Assembly (NCBI GenBank): GCA_913063405.1 | Contig: CAJXZB010000014.1 | Span: forward strand, 1 to 64,000 | Origin: an uncultured Ulvibacter sp. | Lineage (GTDB): Bacteria; Bacteroidota; Bacteroidia; Flavobacteriales; Flavobacteriaceae | Reading direction: 5' to 3' | Length of the DNA stretch: 64,000 nt | Part shown: positions 1 through 8,464 of the stretch, in pieces | Layout of the letters: every line of letters starts with the position of its first letter | Numbering within the stretch: the first letter of the stretch is position 1 | Translations under genes and position numbers: made by a program | The notes under the pieces: generated by a model | What the model was told of the DNA's origin: nothing | Seen by the model: the letters and a program-made list of their open reading frames with translations, nothing else | Database searches by the model: none

Positions 1-34
1 GCTATTGAGAAAGTTGAAGTTTTGAACAGTTTTA

Positions 35-66
35 TTGACCTTAAGATAGGGTTATAATTATTTTTG
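35..66 (+). promoter_or_regulatory. Flavobacterial promoter upstream of the Crp/Fnr gene
   Basis: TTG at 35-37 is followed after 21 bases by TATTTTTG at 59-66. This matches the Bacteroidota consensus TTG-N17-23-TAnnTTTG. Transcription would start near 72 and leave a leader of about 105 nt before the ATG at 178. The assignment to the regulator gene is inference from position. Confidence 0.45.
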
Positions 67-177
67 TAACTTTATCGAACACTAATGTTTGAAAACATAA
101 GGAAGGTATTTCACGTTGTATGTAAGTTACTCCCAGCTGCTGCGACTATAATTTGAACTAACTTAATATACTTCATA

Positions 178-846
178 ATGCGATTAATTTGGACTCTGGA
201 AGATGTCGATCTGTTTAGTATGCTTTGCCCCCATAAATTTAAAGCATATAAGAAAGAACATGATTTCTTAAACTATAAGAAAGAGGACTACATCTATTTT
301 GAAGAAGACAATGCGAATAAGGTCTACCTTATTGAAAAGGGAAAGGTTAAGATAGGTCGTTATACTGAAGAAGGAGATGAGGTGATAAAGGCTATTTTGT
401 CGAAGGGAGAGCTCTTTGGCGAGAACGCAATCCTAGGAATGGATAAGCGCGATGAATTTGCAAAATCTTTGGATAATATTACTTCGATTTGCCCTGTTGG
501 AGTCGACGCTATGCACGATCTGATGCGTGATAATAAACCATTCAGTTTTCGAATATACAAGCTAATAGGCTTTAGAATTAAACGTCTTGAAAGACGTTTG
601 GAATTAATAATGTTTAAAGACACAGAAACGAGAGTGGATGAGTTTTTAAAAGAACTTGCTGAAGATTATGGGTATTGTTGTCCCAATACAGGCGATACGG
701 TGATAAAGCATCCATATACTCAAAAAGATATTGCCCATTTAATAGGAACCTCTCGACCAACCTTTAATGCAATTATGAATAAATTCAAGGAAGAGAATCG
801 GATTGATTTTAGCCGAAATGAAATTAGATTAAAAATCTCTGCATAA
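178..846 (+). CDS. Crp/Fnr family transcriptional regulator
   Basis: A 222-aa cytoplasmic DNA-binding regulator. The first 120 or so residues form a cyclic-nucleotide-binding-type beta-roll (VYLIEKGKVKIGRYTEEGDE, then GELFGENAIL). The C-terminal part carries a winged helix with a clear recognition helix (YTQKDIAHLIGTSRPTFNAI, about residues 180-200). Length is normal for the family. It lacks the N-terminal cysteine cluster of oxygen-sensing FNR, so the ligand is unknown. The ATG at 178 is the first in frame and gives a normal N-terminus. An AT-rich hairpin follows the stop, and the next gene is a lipoprotein on the same strand, a plausible target. Family assignment is secure; the regulon is not known. 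Confidence 0.9.
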   Translation: MRLIWTLEDVDLFSMLCPHKFKAYKKEHDFLNYKKEDYIYFEEDNANKVYLIEKGKVKIGRYTEEGDEVIKAILSKGELFGENAILGMDKRDEFAKSLDNITSICPVGVDAMHDLMRDNKPFSFRIYKLIGFRIKRLERRLELIMFKDTETRVDEFLKELAEDYGYCCPNTGDTVIKHPYTQKDIAHLIGTSRPTFNAIMNKFKEENRIDFSRNEIRLKISA

Positions 847-880
847 TGTTAGCTAGCTGACATTTAATTAAAAATTAGCT

Positions 881-907
881 GTTTAATTTTGAAACTCAAA
901 ATTAAAC
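881..907 (+). terminator. AT-rich perfect hairpin after the Crp/Fnr gene
   Basis: GTTTAATTTTGA (881-892) and its exact reverse complement (896-907) are separated by AAC. It lies 35 bases after the regulator's stop codon. There is no GC-rich core, so it could be a weak terminator or a protein-binding dyad for the downstream lipoprotein gene. Confidence 0.35.
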
Positions 908-971
908 AATGTTCTATTTTTCAATAGAAATAAATAAATAAATAAACAAATAATTTAAAATTTAACAAACT

Positions 972-1859
972 ATGAAAAGATTATTTTTAGGATTACTATC
1001 CTTAGGGCTTTTGACAGCTTCCTGTAACAATGACGACAACGGCGATACAACTACTACTACTTCAGACTTAACACTTAACCTTTCCGGCCTTGAAGATCTG
1101 GGTACAACGAGTGTGTATGAAGGGTGGTTAATAGTGGGAGGGTTGCCTGTTTCTACTGGTATTTTTACGGTAGATGGAACTGGAACTTTATCGAAAACTG
1201 TGTTCCCAGTTGAAATTTCAACTTTGGCTACTGCAACAAAGTTTGTATTGTCTATTGAACCATCATTGGACACCGATCCAGCACCTTCAGATCAAAAGTT
1301 ATTAGCTGGAGATTTTAGTGGAGCATCAGCGGATGTATCCACCAGTGTGGCTCCTGCCGTTGGAGACTTTAGTGCATCTACGGGGTCTTTCTTTTTAAGA
1401 ACCCCAACAGACGAAGCGGGTGGATTAAACAATGGAAATGACGAAAATGGAGTTTGGTTTGGGGTTCCAGGAGCACCGCCAACACCAGATTTTACTCTTC
1501 CAACATTACCAGCAGGATGGGTATATGAGGGATGGGTAGTAACAGACAACGGGCCAATTTCTACGGGTACTTTTACAGCTTTTGATACAGCAGATAATTT
1601 TAGCGGGTTTAGTGGTATTAATCCTGGACCACCTGTTCCAGGTGAAGATTTTTTTAACAATCCACCAATGGGAGTTACATTTCCATTAGACGTACGGGAA
1701 AGAAATGTAGTAATAAGTGTTGAGCCATCCCCAGATAATTCACCGGCACCATTTGCCCTAAAACCTTTGGTAGGTATAGCAGGTTTGGATACAGCTCCAA
1801 CTGCCTATGCATTTACGTACAATGCTGCTTCGTTTCCAACAGGAACAGTGACGAGATAG
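972..1859 (+). CDS. Lipoprotein with two tandem copies of an anti-sigma-K-like domain
   Basis: A 295-aa predicted lipoprotein: the signal peptide ends in the lipobox LTASC (Cys at about residue 18), then an Asp/Asn-rich spacer. The rest is an internal duplication. YEGWLIVGGLPVSTGIF and YEGWVVTDNGPISTGTF start the two copies, and FVLSIEPSLDTDPAP and VVISVEPSPDNSPAP mark their ends. The EPS...PAP signature resembles the C-terminal domain of RskA-type anti-sigma factors, but there is no N-terminal zinc-finger or transmembrane anchor, so it is not a classical anti-sigma factor. It may bind a partner at the envelope. The ATG follows an A-rich leader, usual for these bacteria. Domain similarity is from memory of the family, not a search. 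Confidence 0.75.
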   Translation: MKRLFLGLLSLGLLTASCNNDDNGDTTTTTSDLTLNLSGLEDLGTTSVYEGWLIVGGLPVSTGIFTVDGTGTLSKTVFPVEISTLATATKFVLSIEPSLDTDPAPSDQKLLAGDFSGASADVSTSVAPAVGDFSASTGSFFLRTPTDEAGGLNNGNDENGVWFGVPGAPPTPDFTLPTLPAGWVYEGWVVTDNGPISTGTFTAFDTADNFSGFSGINPGPPVPGEDFFNNPPMGVTFPLDVRERNVVISVEPSPDNSPAPFALKPLVGIAGLDTAPTAYAFTYNAASFPTGTVTR

Positions 1860-1933
1860 TAAATTTATTTTGTTAGGAATATGGCGTACTACAGAACCTG
1901 TATTGCGCCTTATTTTTTGTCTACATTTAAGTT

Positions 1934-2494
1934 ATGAAGTTTCTTAGAAAAAATTGGGAAAATTTAATCTTTCTTGTTGTTATAAGTTTACTACTTATTC
2001 CTCAAACGGGAATGCCAATCAAGGTGCTGGTAAATAGACTTTTGGCTTTTAGCCCTTCAGAGGTATCTGTCGAAAAGGTGAGAATTTTGGAGGGCTACGA
2101 CTGGAATCTCACTTCGATGGGAGGAGATGAATTAAATTTTTCTAGATCTGAAGGAAAAGTGGTACTCGTAAATCTTTGGGCCACTTGGTGTCCTCCCTGT
2201 GTTGCCGAAATGCCTTCACTTCAAAAACTATATGATCAATACGGGGATAGAGTGGATTTTTATTTTGTCTCATCGGAAACATCTGAAAAACTAGAAAATT
2301 TTCTTCAGAAAAAAAAGTATAATTTCCCTGTATATATAGAATCTAATGCCCCACCTGCAATGCTACAAACACGAGCGGTACCTACAACCTATCTTATTTC
2401 GAAAGAGGGAAAAGTTGTAATCAATGAAACGGGAGCCGCCAATTGGAATAGTAAGAAAGTCCATGTTATTTTGGATGCTTTACTTCAGCAATAG
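1934..2494 (+). CDS. TlpA-like thiol:disulfide oxidoreductase, membrane-anchored
   Basis: A 186-aa protein with an N-terminal hydrophobic anchor (about residues 10-24) and a periplasmic thioredoxin fold. The active site is WATWCPPC with the redox cysteines at about 86 and 89, and the cis-proline loop is RAVPTTYLI. It matches the TlpA/ResA group, which reduces disulfides or supports cytochrome c maturation outside the cytoplasm. The substrate cannot be told from the sequence. It follows the duplicated-domain lipoprotein by 74 bases on the same strand and may be co-transcribed. No terminator is visible after it; a gene remnant on the opposite strand begins 10 bases later. Confidence 0.88.
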   Translation: MKFLRKNWENLIFLVVISLLLIPQTGMPIKVLVNRLLAFSPSEVSVEKVRILEGYDWNLTSMGGDELNFSRSEGKVVLVNLWATWCPPCVAEMPSLQKLYDQYGDRVDFYFVSSETSEKLENFLQKKKYNFPVYIESNAPPAMLQTRAVPTTYLISKEGKVVINETGAANWNSKKVHVILDALLQQ

Positions 2495-2504
2495 GAAAGG
2501 TTAA

Positions 2505-2930
2505 CTAGACTTCTTGGTTCCAATAAGGTATAAAAACTATACCAGGACCATATTTTCGTTTTCCAACGTCCCAGTCAAAAATATCGCTTCCCTCTACGTT
2601 AAGAATAAGGTCGTTCATTTCAGAGACTGAATAAGTTCTTAGGGAAGAAACAATACCGTCCCACCAAATAAATAGAGGTACAACAGGGATCAGATAGGTA
2701 AATAGAACCCTGCTTAGTTTAAAAGGGCGAATAAAAGGGGTTGTTAACATAACTACTTATCGGGGACAAGAACATTGCTAATAGACTGGGAAAGCTTCTT
2801 TCCTGTGCCTCGAATATGGCAATACCGTTTTTAGAATCAATAGCATTTTGTAGAATGGCGACCGCATCTTTTGGTTTAAAATGATGGAGTGATACATGGA
2901 CAGATATTAATTTAGGTTGGAGTCTTAATA
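2505..2930 (-). pseudogene. Decayed class I SAM-dependent methyltransferase (C-terminal part, frameshifted)
   Basis: The longest open piece (2505-2750) encodes 81 aa containing IPVVPLFIWWDGIVSSLRTY, a signature of the C-terminal part of a SAM methyltransferase family common in Flavobacteriia. Directly upstream on the same strand (2752-2930), another frame reads HHFKPKDAVAILQNAIDSKN and then FEAQERSFPSLLAMFLSP, which is the sequence this family has before that region. The two frames meet near 2750, so a single-base indel split the gene. The N-terminal SAM-binding half is absent: the homology stops near 2930, where an unrelated remnant begins. Not expected to give a working enzyme. Confidence 0.7.
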
Positions 2931-2945
2931 GGTTTGTAATAATTA

Positions 2946-3287
2946 GTGAAAATCTCGCCTATTGTTCGGGTGGGGATATATAAATTTGATGAAGATTTGT
3001 CTGTAGGTGATTTTAATGCTTTTGACCCAAATGATTTGGATATTATAATTGCGCTAATGCCAATTGATGATACACTAATTATTGAAATAAACTTTAAGCA
3101 TATTGACAATTTGGTGATCACACTATATGATATTAACGGCAAACGGATAGAGCAGCTAGCAAGAGAACAAATTGGGGATTCTGGTAAGAAGAAATATAGT
3201 TTCGATTTTTTCTATCCAAGTGGCACCTATATTTTAGACTTTCATAGTAATAATGGAAGACGAGCGAAAACAATCGTTAAAAAATAG
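2946..3287 (+). pseudogene. C-terminal fragment of a T9SS-secreted protein
   Basis: 113 codons ending in a recognisable type-A T9SS sorting domain: VITLYDINGKRIEQL, then FYPSGTYILDFHSNNGRRAK and a terminal IVKK. Such domains sit at the end of large secreted proteins and direct them through the type IX system. Here there is no signal peptide and no passenger, and the upstream DNA is the remnant of a methyltransferase on the other strand. I infer a deletion scar that left only the tail. The start codon is nominal. The stop lies 1 base from the end of the lycopene cyclase gene. Confidence 0.55.
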
Positions 3288-3288
3288 A

Positions 3289-3990
3289 CTATTGCTTTGA
3301 TTTAGAAATATATTGCTCTTCAAAAAATTCGGTCAAGGCCAAAACTGTTAACAGCATTCCTAATGCGTAGATAATGTCCTCAACTGGGATTGTAAGAAGG
3401 CGCACTCCAAGGTTTTCAGAATTGTCATACCAAACTATTGGATTGTTGATTCCAATTCCAGTAAGAATGCCATTTATTAAAAAAAAAGGCAATAAAATTA
3501 CCAAAAAGGTAGGAAAGAAAGTGTTTAACAGCTTAGAGTGATTATTATAAATCCAACCCAAGAGAAGAGCGGCATAACCAAAATTGACAACAGTATACCA
3601 GTGATCATAATAATACAAAAGTACTCCTAATAGAATACTAATAAGTAGGACATAAATTACTGAACTTGTTGTGTTTTTAAATCTCATTTTCGGAAAAAAA
3701 TACAGCAACGAATAATGGGTAAATAAACAGGCGTAGGGAATACATATAAAAAACAACCATTCCTCAATTGGAAGGTTGAGCAAATTATACCCAGAAAGAT
3801 AGGCCTTATTAAACCCCCAAATTCCTTTGTGTGTAAAGAAAATGTCCCAAGAAATAAAAAAAAGCATCATAATGAAAATCGCTGGAAAAAGTGATCGCCA
3901 TTTTTTGTAAAATTGTAGTTTGGGATGAAAACTAAACAAGAAGGGAATAAGCAAAGAACCAATATCCAACCATAGGTACAAGTATTTCAT
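3289..3990 (-). CDS. crtYcd: Lycopene beta-cyclase, fused CrtYc-CrtYd type
   Basis: A 233-aa integral membrane protein made of two homologous halves, each about three helices. It belongs to the lycopene cyclase domain family (fungal/archaeal/Bacteroidota type), not the FAD-dependent CrtY. Each half carries the conserved acidic motif: LPIEE (about 73-77) and IPVED (201-205). In this family these acidic residues are needed to cyclise both ends of lycopene to beta-carotene. It is the last gene of the crtI-crtB-crtZ-crtYcd run, starting 3 bases after the crtZ stop, so translation is probably coupled. Length is normal. Function is supported by motifs and operon; the gene name is by homology. Confidence 0.9.
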   Translation of the reverse strand: MKYLYLWLDIGSLLIPFLFSFHPKLQFYKKWRSLFPAIFIMMLFFISWDIFFTHKGIWGFNKAYLSGYNLLNLPIEEWLFFICIPYACLFTHYSLLYFFPKMRFKNTTSSVIYVLLISILLGVLLYYYDHWYTVVNFGYAALLLGWIYNNHSKLLNTFFPTFLVILLPFFLINGILTGIGINNPIVWYDNSENLGVRLLTIPVEDIIYALGMLLTVLALTEFFEEQYISKSKQ

Positions 3991-3993
3991 TCC

Positions 3994-4443
3994 TTATTTT
4001 TTAAAATATTTTAATGGCGGTACAAGCATACCAAAGCATTCGCCTTTTTCTTTTCCTAGGTGTTTATGATGCGTTTTGTGAGCACGTCTAATGCCCTTAG
4101 CATACCAGTTGTGGGCATTTTTAAACATCTTAAAACGTTGATGGATAAAAATATCATGTACCATAAAATAGGCGACACCGTAGGCAAAAATACCAAGGCC
4201 TATAGGTAATCCAGCCCAAAAGCCATAATAACTCCGACCAACAAAACAGCAGATACTTATAGTGGTATAAAAGATAAAAAAGAAGTCATTACGCTCCCAC
4301 CAACTTCCGTGGTCTTTATAATGATGATCCTTATGAAGGCTCCATAAAAATCCATGCATAACATATTTATGTGTAAACCATGCCATAAACTCCATCACAC
4401 TGAAGGTGCTTAGAAAAATAAGAATCCAAATCACAATTTCCAT
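3994..4443 (-). CDS. crtZ: Beta-carotene hydroxylase
   Basis: A 149-aa membrane di-iron hydroxylase of the fatty-acid-hydroxylase superfamily, which adds 3-hydroxyl groups to both rings of beta-carotene to give zeaxanthin. All histidine clusters are present: HKYVMH (25-30), HKDHH (37-41), HDIFIH (96-101) and HKTHHKH (122-128). Hydrophobic helices flank them. It starts 10 bases after the crtB stop and ends 3 bases before crtYcd. With cyclase and hydroxylase together, zeaxanthin is the predicted main pigment. No ketolase gene is in the window. Confidence 0.94.
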   Translation of the reverse strand: MEIVIWILIFLSTFSVMEFMAWFTHKYVMHGFLWSLHKDHHYKDHGSWWERNDFFFIFYTTISICCFVGRSYYGFWAGLPIGLGIFAYGVAYFMVHDIFIHQRFKMFKNAHNWYAKGIRRAHKTHHKHLGKEKGECFGMLVPPLKYFKK

Positions 4444-4453
4444 TATTACTATT

Positions 4454-5296
4454 TTATTTTACTAATTTTAGCTGATATTTCACATAGCTGCGCGTCAACA
4501 ATCCAAATTTTTCATAATTAGGTATCCTTATTCGCGTATTTTTAATAGCCGAGGCAGGGGTTTTATTTAATTTTTTTAACAATCTCCTGTAATAACGATA
4601 TGCCATAAAAACTCCAAATTTTGCTTCTGGAGGTAATTGCAATATACCCTGATAACCTTGCTTAAAATTCTCTTCTATCTCGTCTATGATCCTTTTTTTT
4701 GAAACTTCATTCAAGGATGCAAGATTCGTGTTTGGAAAGTAGGTGCGGTTTAAGTCCTCATAATCGGTCTTTAAATCTCGTAAAAAATTTACTTTCTGAA
4801 AAGCAGAACCTAAATGCATAGCAGACTCCTTCAGCAATTCATATTTTTTCACATCTCCTTTAACAAATACTTTTAGACACATAAGTCCAACAGCATCGGC
4901 AGATCCATAAATATACGCGTTGAATTCTTCGTCTGTACTATAATCTGCCTTCGTAAGGTCCATTCTCATACTTTCCATAAATGAATCGACCAAATGTCTC
5001 TCAATTCCATAGTTGTGAAAAGTATGTTGAAAAGAATTTAGAATTGGATTCAAACTAATTTTTTCAGTGAGAGCACTTGCTAAGTCTTGTTCAAACCGAT
5101 TGAATAAAGGTTTCTTATCGTACTCGTGAAAAGAATCGACTATCTCATCTGCGAATCGAACAAAACCATATACATTGTAAATATCTTGTCTTATCGAAGG
5201 AGATAACATCTTGGTGGCCAGCGAAAAAGAAGTACTATAAATCAGAGTGGTCTCCTTACTGCAGGTATTGGATAATATGTCAAATTTTTTTTTCAT
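4454..5296 (-). CDS. crtB: Phytoene synthase
   Basis: A 280-aa squalene/phytoene synthase family enzyme that condenses two geranylgeranyl diphosphates head to head into phytoene, the first committed carotenoid step. The two Mg/diphosphate-binding aspartate motifs are visible: DEIVD (50-54) and LRDLKTDYED (171-180). The substrate-region sequence STSFSLATKM is near residue 21. It starts 4 bases after the crtI stop, so it is translationally linked. No crtE (GGPP synthase) lies in the window, so the precursor must come from elsewhere in the genome. Confidence 0.95.
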   Translation of the reverse strand: MKKKFDILSNTCSKETTLIYSTSFSLATKMLSPSIRQDIYNVYGFVRFADEIVDSFHEYDKKPLFNRFEQDLASALTEKISLNPILNSFQHTFHNYGIERHLVDSFMESMRMDLTKADYSTDEEFNAYIYGSADAVGLMCLKVFVKGDVKKYELLKESAMHLGSAFQKVNFLRDLKTDYEDLNRTYFPNTNLASLNEVSKKRIIDEIEENFKQGYQGILQLPPEAKFGVFMAYRYYRRLLKKLNKTPASAIKNTRIRIPNYEKFGLLTRSYVKYQLKLVK

Positions 5297-5300
5297 CTTT

Positions 5301-6761
5301 TTAGCATTCTTTTTGTATTAAACTAGAAACCAATTTTCCTGAAATGAGCGAAGGAGGAACGCCAGGACCTGGAACAGTTAATTGTCCCGTGAAGAAAAGA
5401 TTCTTTACTTTTTTACTCTTTAACTTGGGTCTTAAAAACGCAGTTTGCTTTAGCGTGTTTGCTAAGCCATAGGCATTTCCTTTATAGGAATTATAGTCAT
5501 TGATAAAGTCATTTATACAAAAAGACTCTTTAAATATAACGAAATTTTCAATGTTCTGGTTGGTGAGTTTTTCAAGTCTTTTAATGATCTTTCGGAAATA
5601 TGTTTCTCGTATTTCTAGGGTGTCTTTTAGACCTGGAGCAAGGGGGATTAAGAAGATGCCAGCTTCATGTCCTTGTGGCGCAGCATTGGTGTCCGTTTTC
5701 GATGGAAAACTCGCATAGAATAATGGGTTGTCTGGCCAACGAGGATTGTCATATATCTCTTCGGAGTGTTTTTCGAAATCGACATCAAAAAACAAGGTGT
5801 GATGGTTTACGTTTTCTATTTTTTTATTGAAACCCACATAAAACAGCAGTGAAGAAGGGGCGAAGGTTTTCTTTTCCCAATAGCGCTCCGAATATTGCCG
5901 ATATTTTGTATCCAATAGTGTTTCGGTGTGATGATAATCAGCACCGCTTAAAACTACATCCGCAGTAACCCGTTCTCCATTTACTATAATTGCAGAAGCT
6001 TTTTTATTTTCAACGATTATTTTTTCAACGCTTTGATTTGTTTTTATCGTAACGCCCAGCTCAATAGCCAGAGATTCCATTCCTTTGATTACACTATACA
6101 TTCCGTTCTTTGGATGAAAGGTTCCCAAACCAAAGTCGGCATAATTCATAAAACTATAGAACGCTGGAGTGCTCGATGGTTTTGCCCCCAGAAATAGCAC
6201 TGGAAATTCCAATATTGAGATCAATCTGGGATTGCTGAATTCTCTTCGGACTTCTTTACTAATTGTGCTGAAGAACTGACCAACCTTCTTAATGGTTACT
6301 GGCGTCACCAGTTCTAAAGGTGATAAACCAGGGCGATATACCAAGTCCTTAATCGCGACATTGTAATTATCTAAGGCTTCGTTGATAAATTTAATTAGCT
6401 TCTTTGAAGAGCCTGGTTCTTCTTTTTCAAAAGCAATACAAATCTTATCTAAACCATCCTCGATGGTTATGTAATCGTTTTCAGCGAAGTAAACAGAATA
6501 AGCAGGGTTGAGTTTAACAAGATGGTAATAATCTGAAGGTTTTTTATTAAAGTCTGAAAAGAATCGTTCAAAAACATCAGGCATCCAATACCAGGTTGGG
6601 CCTATGTCGAAGGTAAACCCTTGATTTGTAAGTTGCCTTGCGCGACCACCAATAGTTTTGTTTTTTTCAAATATCGAAACTTCATTTCCAGCTTTTGCAA
6701 GGTATGCAGCGGCTGCGAGAGAGGAGAAACCAGAACCAATAATGGTGATTTTTTTCATCAT
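5301..6761 (-). CDS. crtI: Phytoene desaturase
   Basis: About 486 aa, a flavoprotein that desaturates phytoene stepwise to lycopene at the membrane. The N-terminal dinucleotide-binding fold starts at once with ITIIGSGFSSLAAAAYLAKA and an FEK acidic strand end. The C-terminal CrtI signature TGQLTVPGPGVPPSLISGK is intact. An ATG at 6773 would add four residues (MFNR), but it lies inside a TAAATTTG box (6771-6778) that looks like a promoter. I therefore prefer the ATGs at 6761/6758, which give the usual MMKK or MKK N-terminus. It lies downstream of the merR-type regulator gene and leads the biosynthetic genes. Confidence 0.93.
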   Translation of the reverse strand: MMKKITIIGSGFSSLAAAAYLAKAGNEVSIFEKNKTIGGRARQLTNQGFTFDIGPTWYWMPDVFERFFSDFNKKPSDYYHLVKLNPAYSVYFAENDYITIEDGLDKICIAFEKEEPGSSKKLIKFINEALDNYNVAIKDLVYRPGLSPLELVTPVTIKKVGQFFSTISKEVRREFSNPRLISILEFPVLFLGAKPSSTPAFYSFMNYADFGLGTFHPKNGMYSVIKGMESLAIELGVTIKTNQSVEKIIVENKKASAIIVNGERVTADVVLSGADYHHTETLLDTKYRQYSERYWEKKTFAPSSLLFYVGFNKKIENVNHHTLFFDVDFEKHSEEIYDNPRWPDNPLFYASFPSKTDTNAAPQGHEAGIFLIPLAPGLKDTLEIRETYFRKIIKRLEKLTNQNIENFVIFKESFCINDFINDYNSYKGNAYGLANTLKQTAFLRPKLKSKKVKNLFFTGQLTVPGPGVPPSLISGKLVSSLIQKEC

Positions 6762-6770
6762 TCTGTTAAA

Positions 6771-6778
6771 CAAATTTA
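6771..6778 (-). promoter_or_regulatory. Candidate internal promoter (-7 box) for crtI-crtB-crtZ-crtYcd
   Basis: On the minus strand, TAAATTTG fits the Bacteroidota -7 box TAnnTTTG, between the regulator gene and crtI. A TTG lies only 13 bases upstream, shorter than the usual 17-23, so the -33 match is poor. If used, transcription would start almost at the crtI start codon. Confidence 0.35.
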
Positions 6779-6815
6779 CGAATTATTTAAACAAATTGAC
6801 ACGAGGAGATGATAA

Positions 6816-7727
6816 TTATTTATTTTTCAATTCCTTAAGTCGATCCATTAAATGGGGCAGATTGTTAAGTATCTTTACATTGGACGGAATTTGTTCTTGA
6901 TCCACTATTTGTGCCTTATTTCCCAATAGCCAAAGAGCGCAATTTTTCTTCTTAGAAACTATTTCTTGGTAGTTGTCGATATAATCGTAAATGCTTTTGC
7001 CTTCTGGTAACATAGTAACATAGGATACGAAAATTATATCACCTTGTAATTTTGCAAGTTTATCTAGGCTATTTAAAGGGATATTTCCTCCTAGGTAAAT
7101 CGTTCTGTAACCAGCAGAAATTAGTTTGTAATTTGTATATAGTAGTCCTATTTCATGGATTTCTTCGTAAGGAAGAAATAAAACAAAACGCATATCTCCA
7201 GCCTTTTTGAAATTGCCTACAGCCCATTCTATATTTACAATTACTTTTCTTCGTATTAATTCAGAAATAAAACTTTCATGGCTCGGTTCAATTGTTCCAG
7301 TTTGCCATAGCATTCCTATATCCGTGAGAAGAGGAATAAATACTTCAAAGAAAATTTCGTTAAAAGTCTTTTCTGAAAGATAGTCCTGGTAAATTTTTAA
7401 AAAAAGATGCTCGTCAAAATCAAACATTGCTGTTTTTAGTACCTTAATCGCATATTCTTGTTTACTTGCAACGGCTTTTCCCTCTACCAGATTTTCTATT
7501 TCGTTTTCACTTAGTCCTGCAATTTTCGAAATCTTATGACCGTCATTATATAAAAAAGTAACATTAAGTAGCTTTTTTAGGCTATCTAAGTTGTATGTTC
7601 TTATGTTAGTTTCAGTTCTTTGAGGACATAGAAGATCATAGCGTTTTTCCCATATGCGTATCGTATGTGCCTTAACGCCACTTAAATTTTCCAGATCCTT
7701 TATACTGAACTGAGATTTAACATTCAT
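6816..7727 (-). CDS. MerR-type HTH regulator with B12-binding domain (CarH/LitR-like)
   Basis: 303 aa. An N-terminal MerR winged helix (about 6-75: SIKDLENLSGVKAHTIRIWE) is followed by a helical B12-binding cap and a Rossmann-type cobalamin domain. The cobalamin-ligand motif ExHxxG is present as EIHEIG (189-194, His191), so B12 binding is likely. CarH proteins repress carotenoid genes in the dark when adenosylcobalamin is bound and let go in light. The cap motif Wx9EH reads W141-x9-E151-S152, so the final His is replaced by Ser, a departure that could alter photochemistry. It sits directly upstream of crtI on the same strand, which fits control of the pigment operon. Confidence 0.88.
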   Translation of the reverse strand: MNVKSQFSIKDLENLSGVKAHTIRIWEKRYDLLCPQRTETNIRTYNLDSLKKLLNVTFLYNDGHKISKIAGLSENEIENLVEGKAVASKQEYAIKVLKTAMFDFDEHLFLKIYQDYLSEKTFNEIFFEVFIPLLTDIGMLWQTGTIEPSHESFISELIRRKVIVNIEWAVGNFKKAGDMRFVLFLPYEEIHEIGLLYTNYKLISAGYRTIYLGGNIPLNSLDKLAKLQGDIIFVSYVTMLPEGKSIYDYIDNYQEIVSKKKNCALWLLGNKAQIVDQEQIPSNVKILNNLPHLMDRLKELKNK

Positions 7728-7849
7728 AAGTGAACTACTAGAATTACTTGGTCAAGGTAGTAAAAGACATTGGAAAAGACAACAATCCATTAAAAACCAA
7801 GTAGGACACTAGACTGCTTCGAGTTAAACTCAAAATTTGGAGTAAATTG

Positions 7850-7933
7850 TACCCGGAATGGGACTTGAACCCACACGCCCGTAAGGACACATGGCCCTCA
7901 ACCATGCCTGTCTACCAATTCCAGCATCCGGGT
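7850..7933 (-). tRNA. tRNA-Leu (anticodon GAG)
   Basis: 84 nt on the minus strand. The acceptor stem ACCCGGA pairs with TCCGGGT, followed by discriminator A. The anticodon stem CATGG/CCATG encloses the loop TTGAGGG, giving anticodon GAG. The long variable arm (GTGTCCTTACGGGCGT region) is typical of leucine tRNAs, and the T-loop GGTTCAAGTCC is canonical. The CCA end is not encoded. Confidence 0.97.
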
Positions 7934-8076
7934 AGGGATTTGTCAATCTTATCTAGTAGAAATTGACATTTGGGTAAAAAAGTTAAACCACTGGGGATTA
8001 GCCTTTTGTGACCTGGCTGGGGCTATTTCATTAGAGTTAACTTGTTTGTAATCAATATAGTTCATTATGTTTTGTG

Positions 8077-8400
8077 TCAAATTTGTGTCAAAACAGCTCT
8101 TAGCGTATTGACATTTTTGTCTATAGCGGCCATTATTTTGTTTACTTCTGCACTTTTTTTATAGTTTAAAGTCGGTTCATTTAAATCATTTGATGATGGA
8201 GCATCATCACGAATGAGCCAATTCAAATCGATGTCGGGTTGAATTGAAACAACTTTCAGTATTAATTCGAAAGTTGGAGGTCGATGATTGTTCAGGACTT
8301 TATTCAATGTGCTGAAACTTTCTTCAATTACTTCCGCAAAATCGCTCTGATTATGCCCGCTACGCTTGATTACCTGCTTTAATTTATCGCCAAATGTCAT
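8077..8400 (-). CDS. XRE-family helix-turn-helix regulator
   Basis: 107 aa. An N-terminal Cro/C1-type helix-turn-helix covers about residues 5-60: KLKQVIKRSGHNQSDFAEVI, then LNKVLNNHRPPTFELILKVV. The C-terminal 40 residues are helical without a recognised domain. It is transcribed away from the 113-aa gene at 8500. The 100-bp space between holds repeated TATCCGT words, a small dyad and a striking 10-bp-phased AAACA array, a plausible operator. It may repress its neighbour and itself. Typical of mobile or phage-derived regions, but no integrase is nearby. Confidence 0.8.
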   Translation of the reverse strand: MTFGDKLKQVIKRSGHNQSDFAEVIEESFSTLNKVLNNHRPPTFELILKVVSIQPDIDLNWLIRDDAPSSNDLNEPTLNYKKSAEVNKIMAAIDKNVNTLRAVLTQI

Positions 8401-8464
8401 TTAGAATGATTATAAATTATCCGTATATAGACGATTTTATCCGTTTATTGTCCATACTTGGATA

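Noticed and set aside
7949-8065. 38-codon minus-strand ORF between tRNA-Leu and the XRE gene
   Set aside because: It has no recognisable domain, no promoter box, and runs towards the tRNA promoter region. A chance frame is as likely.
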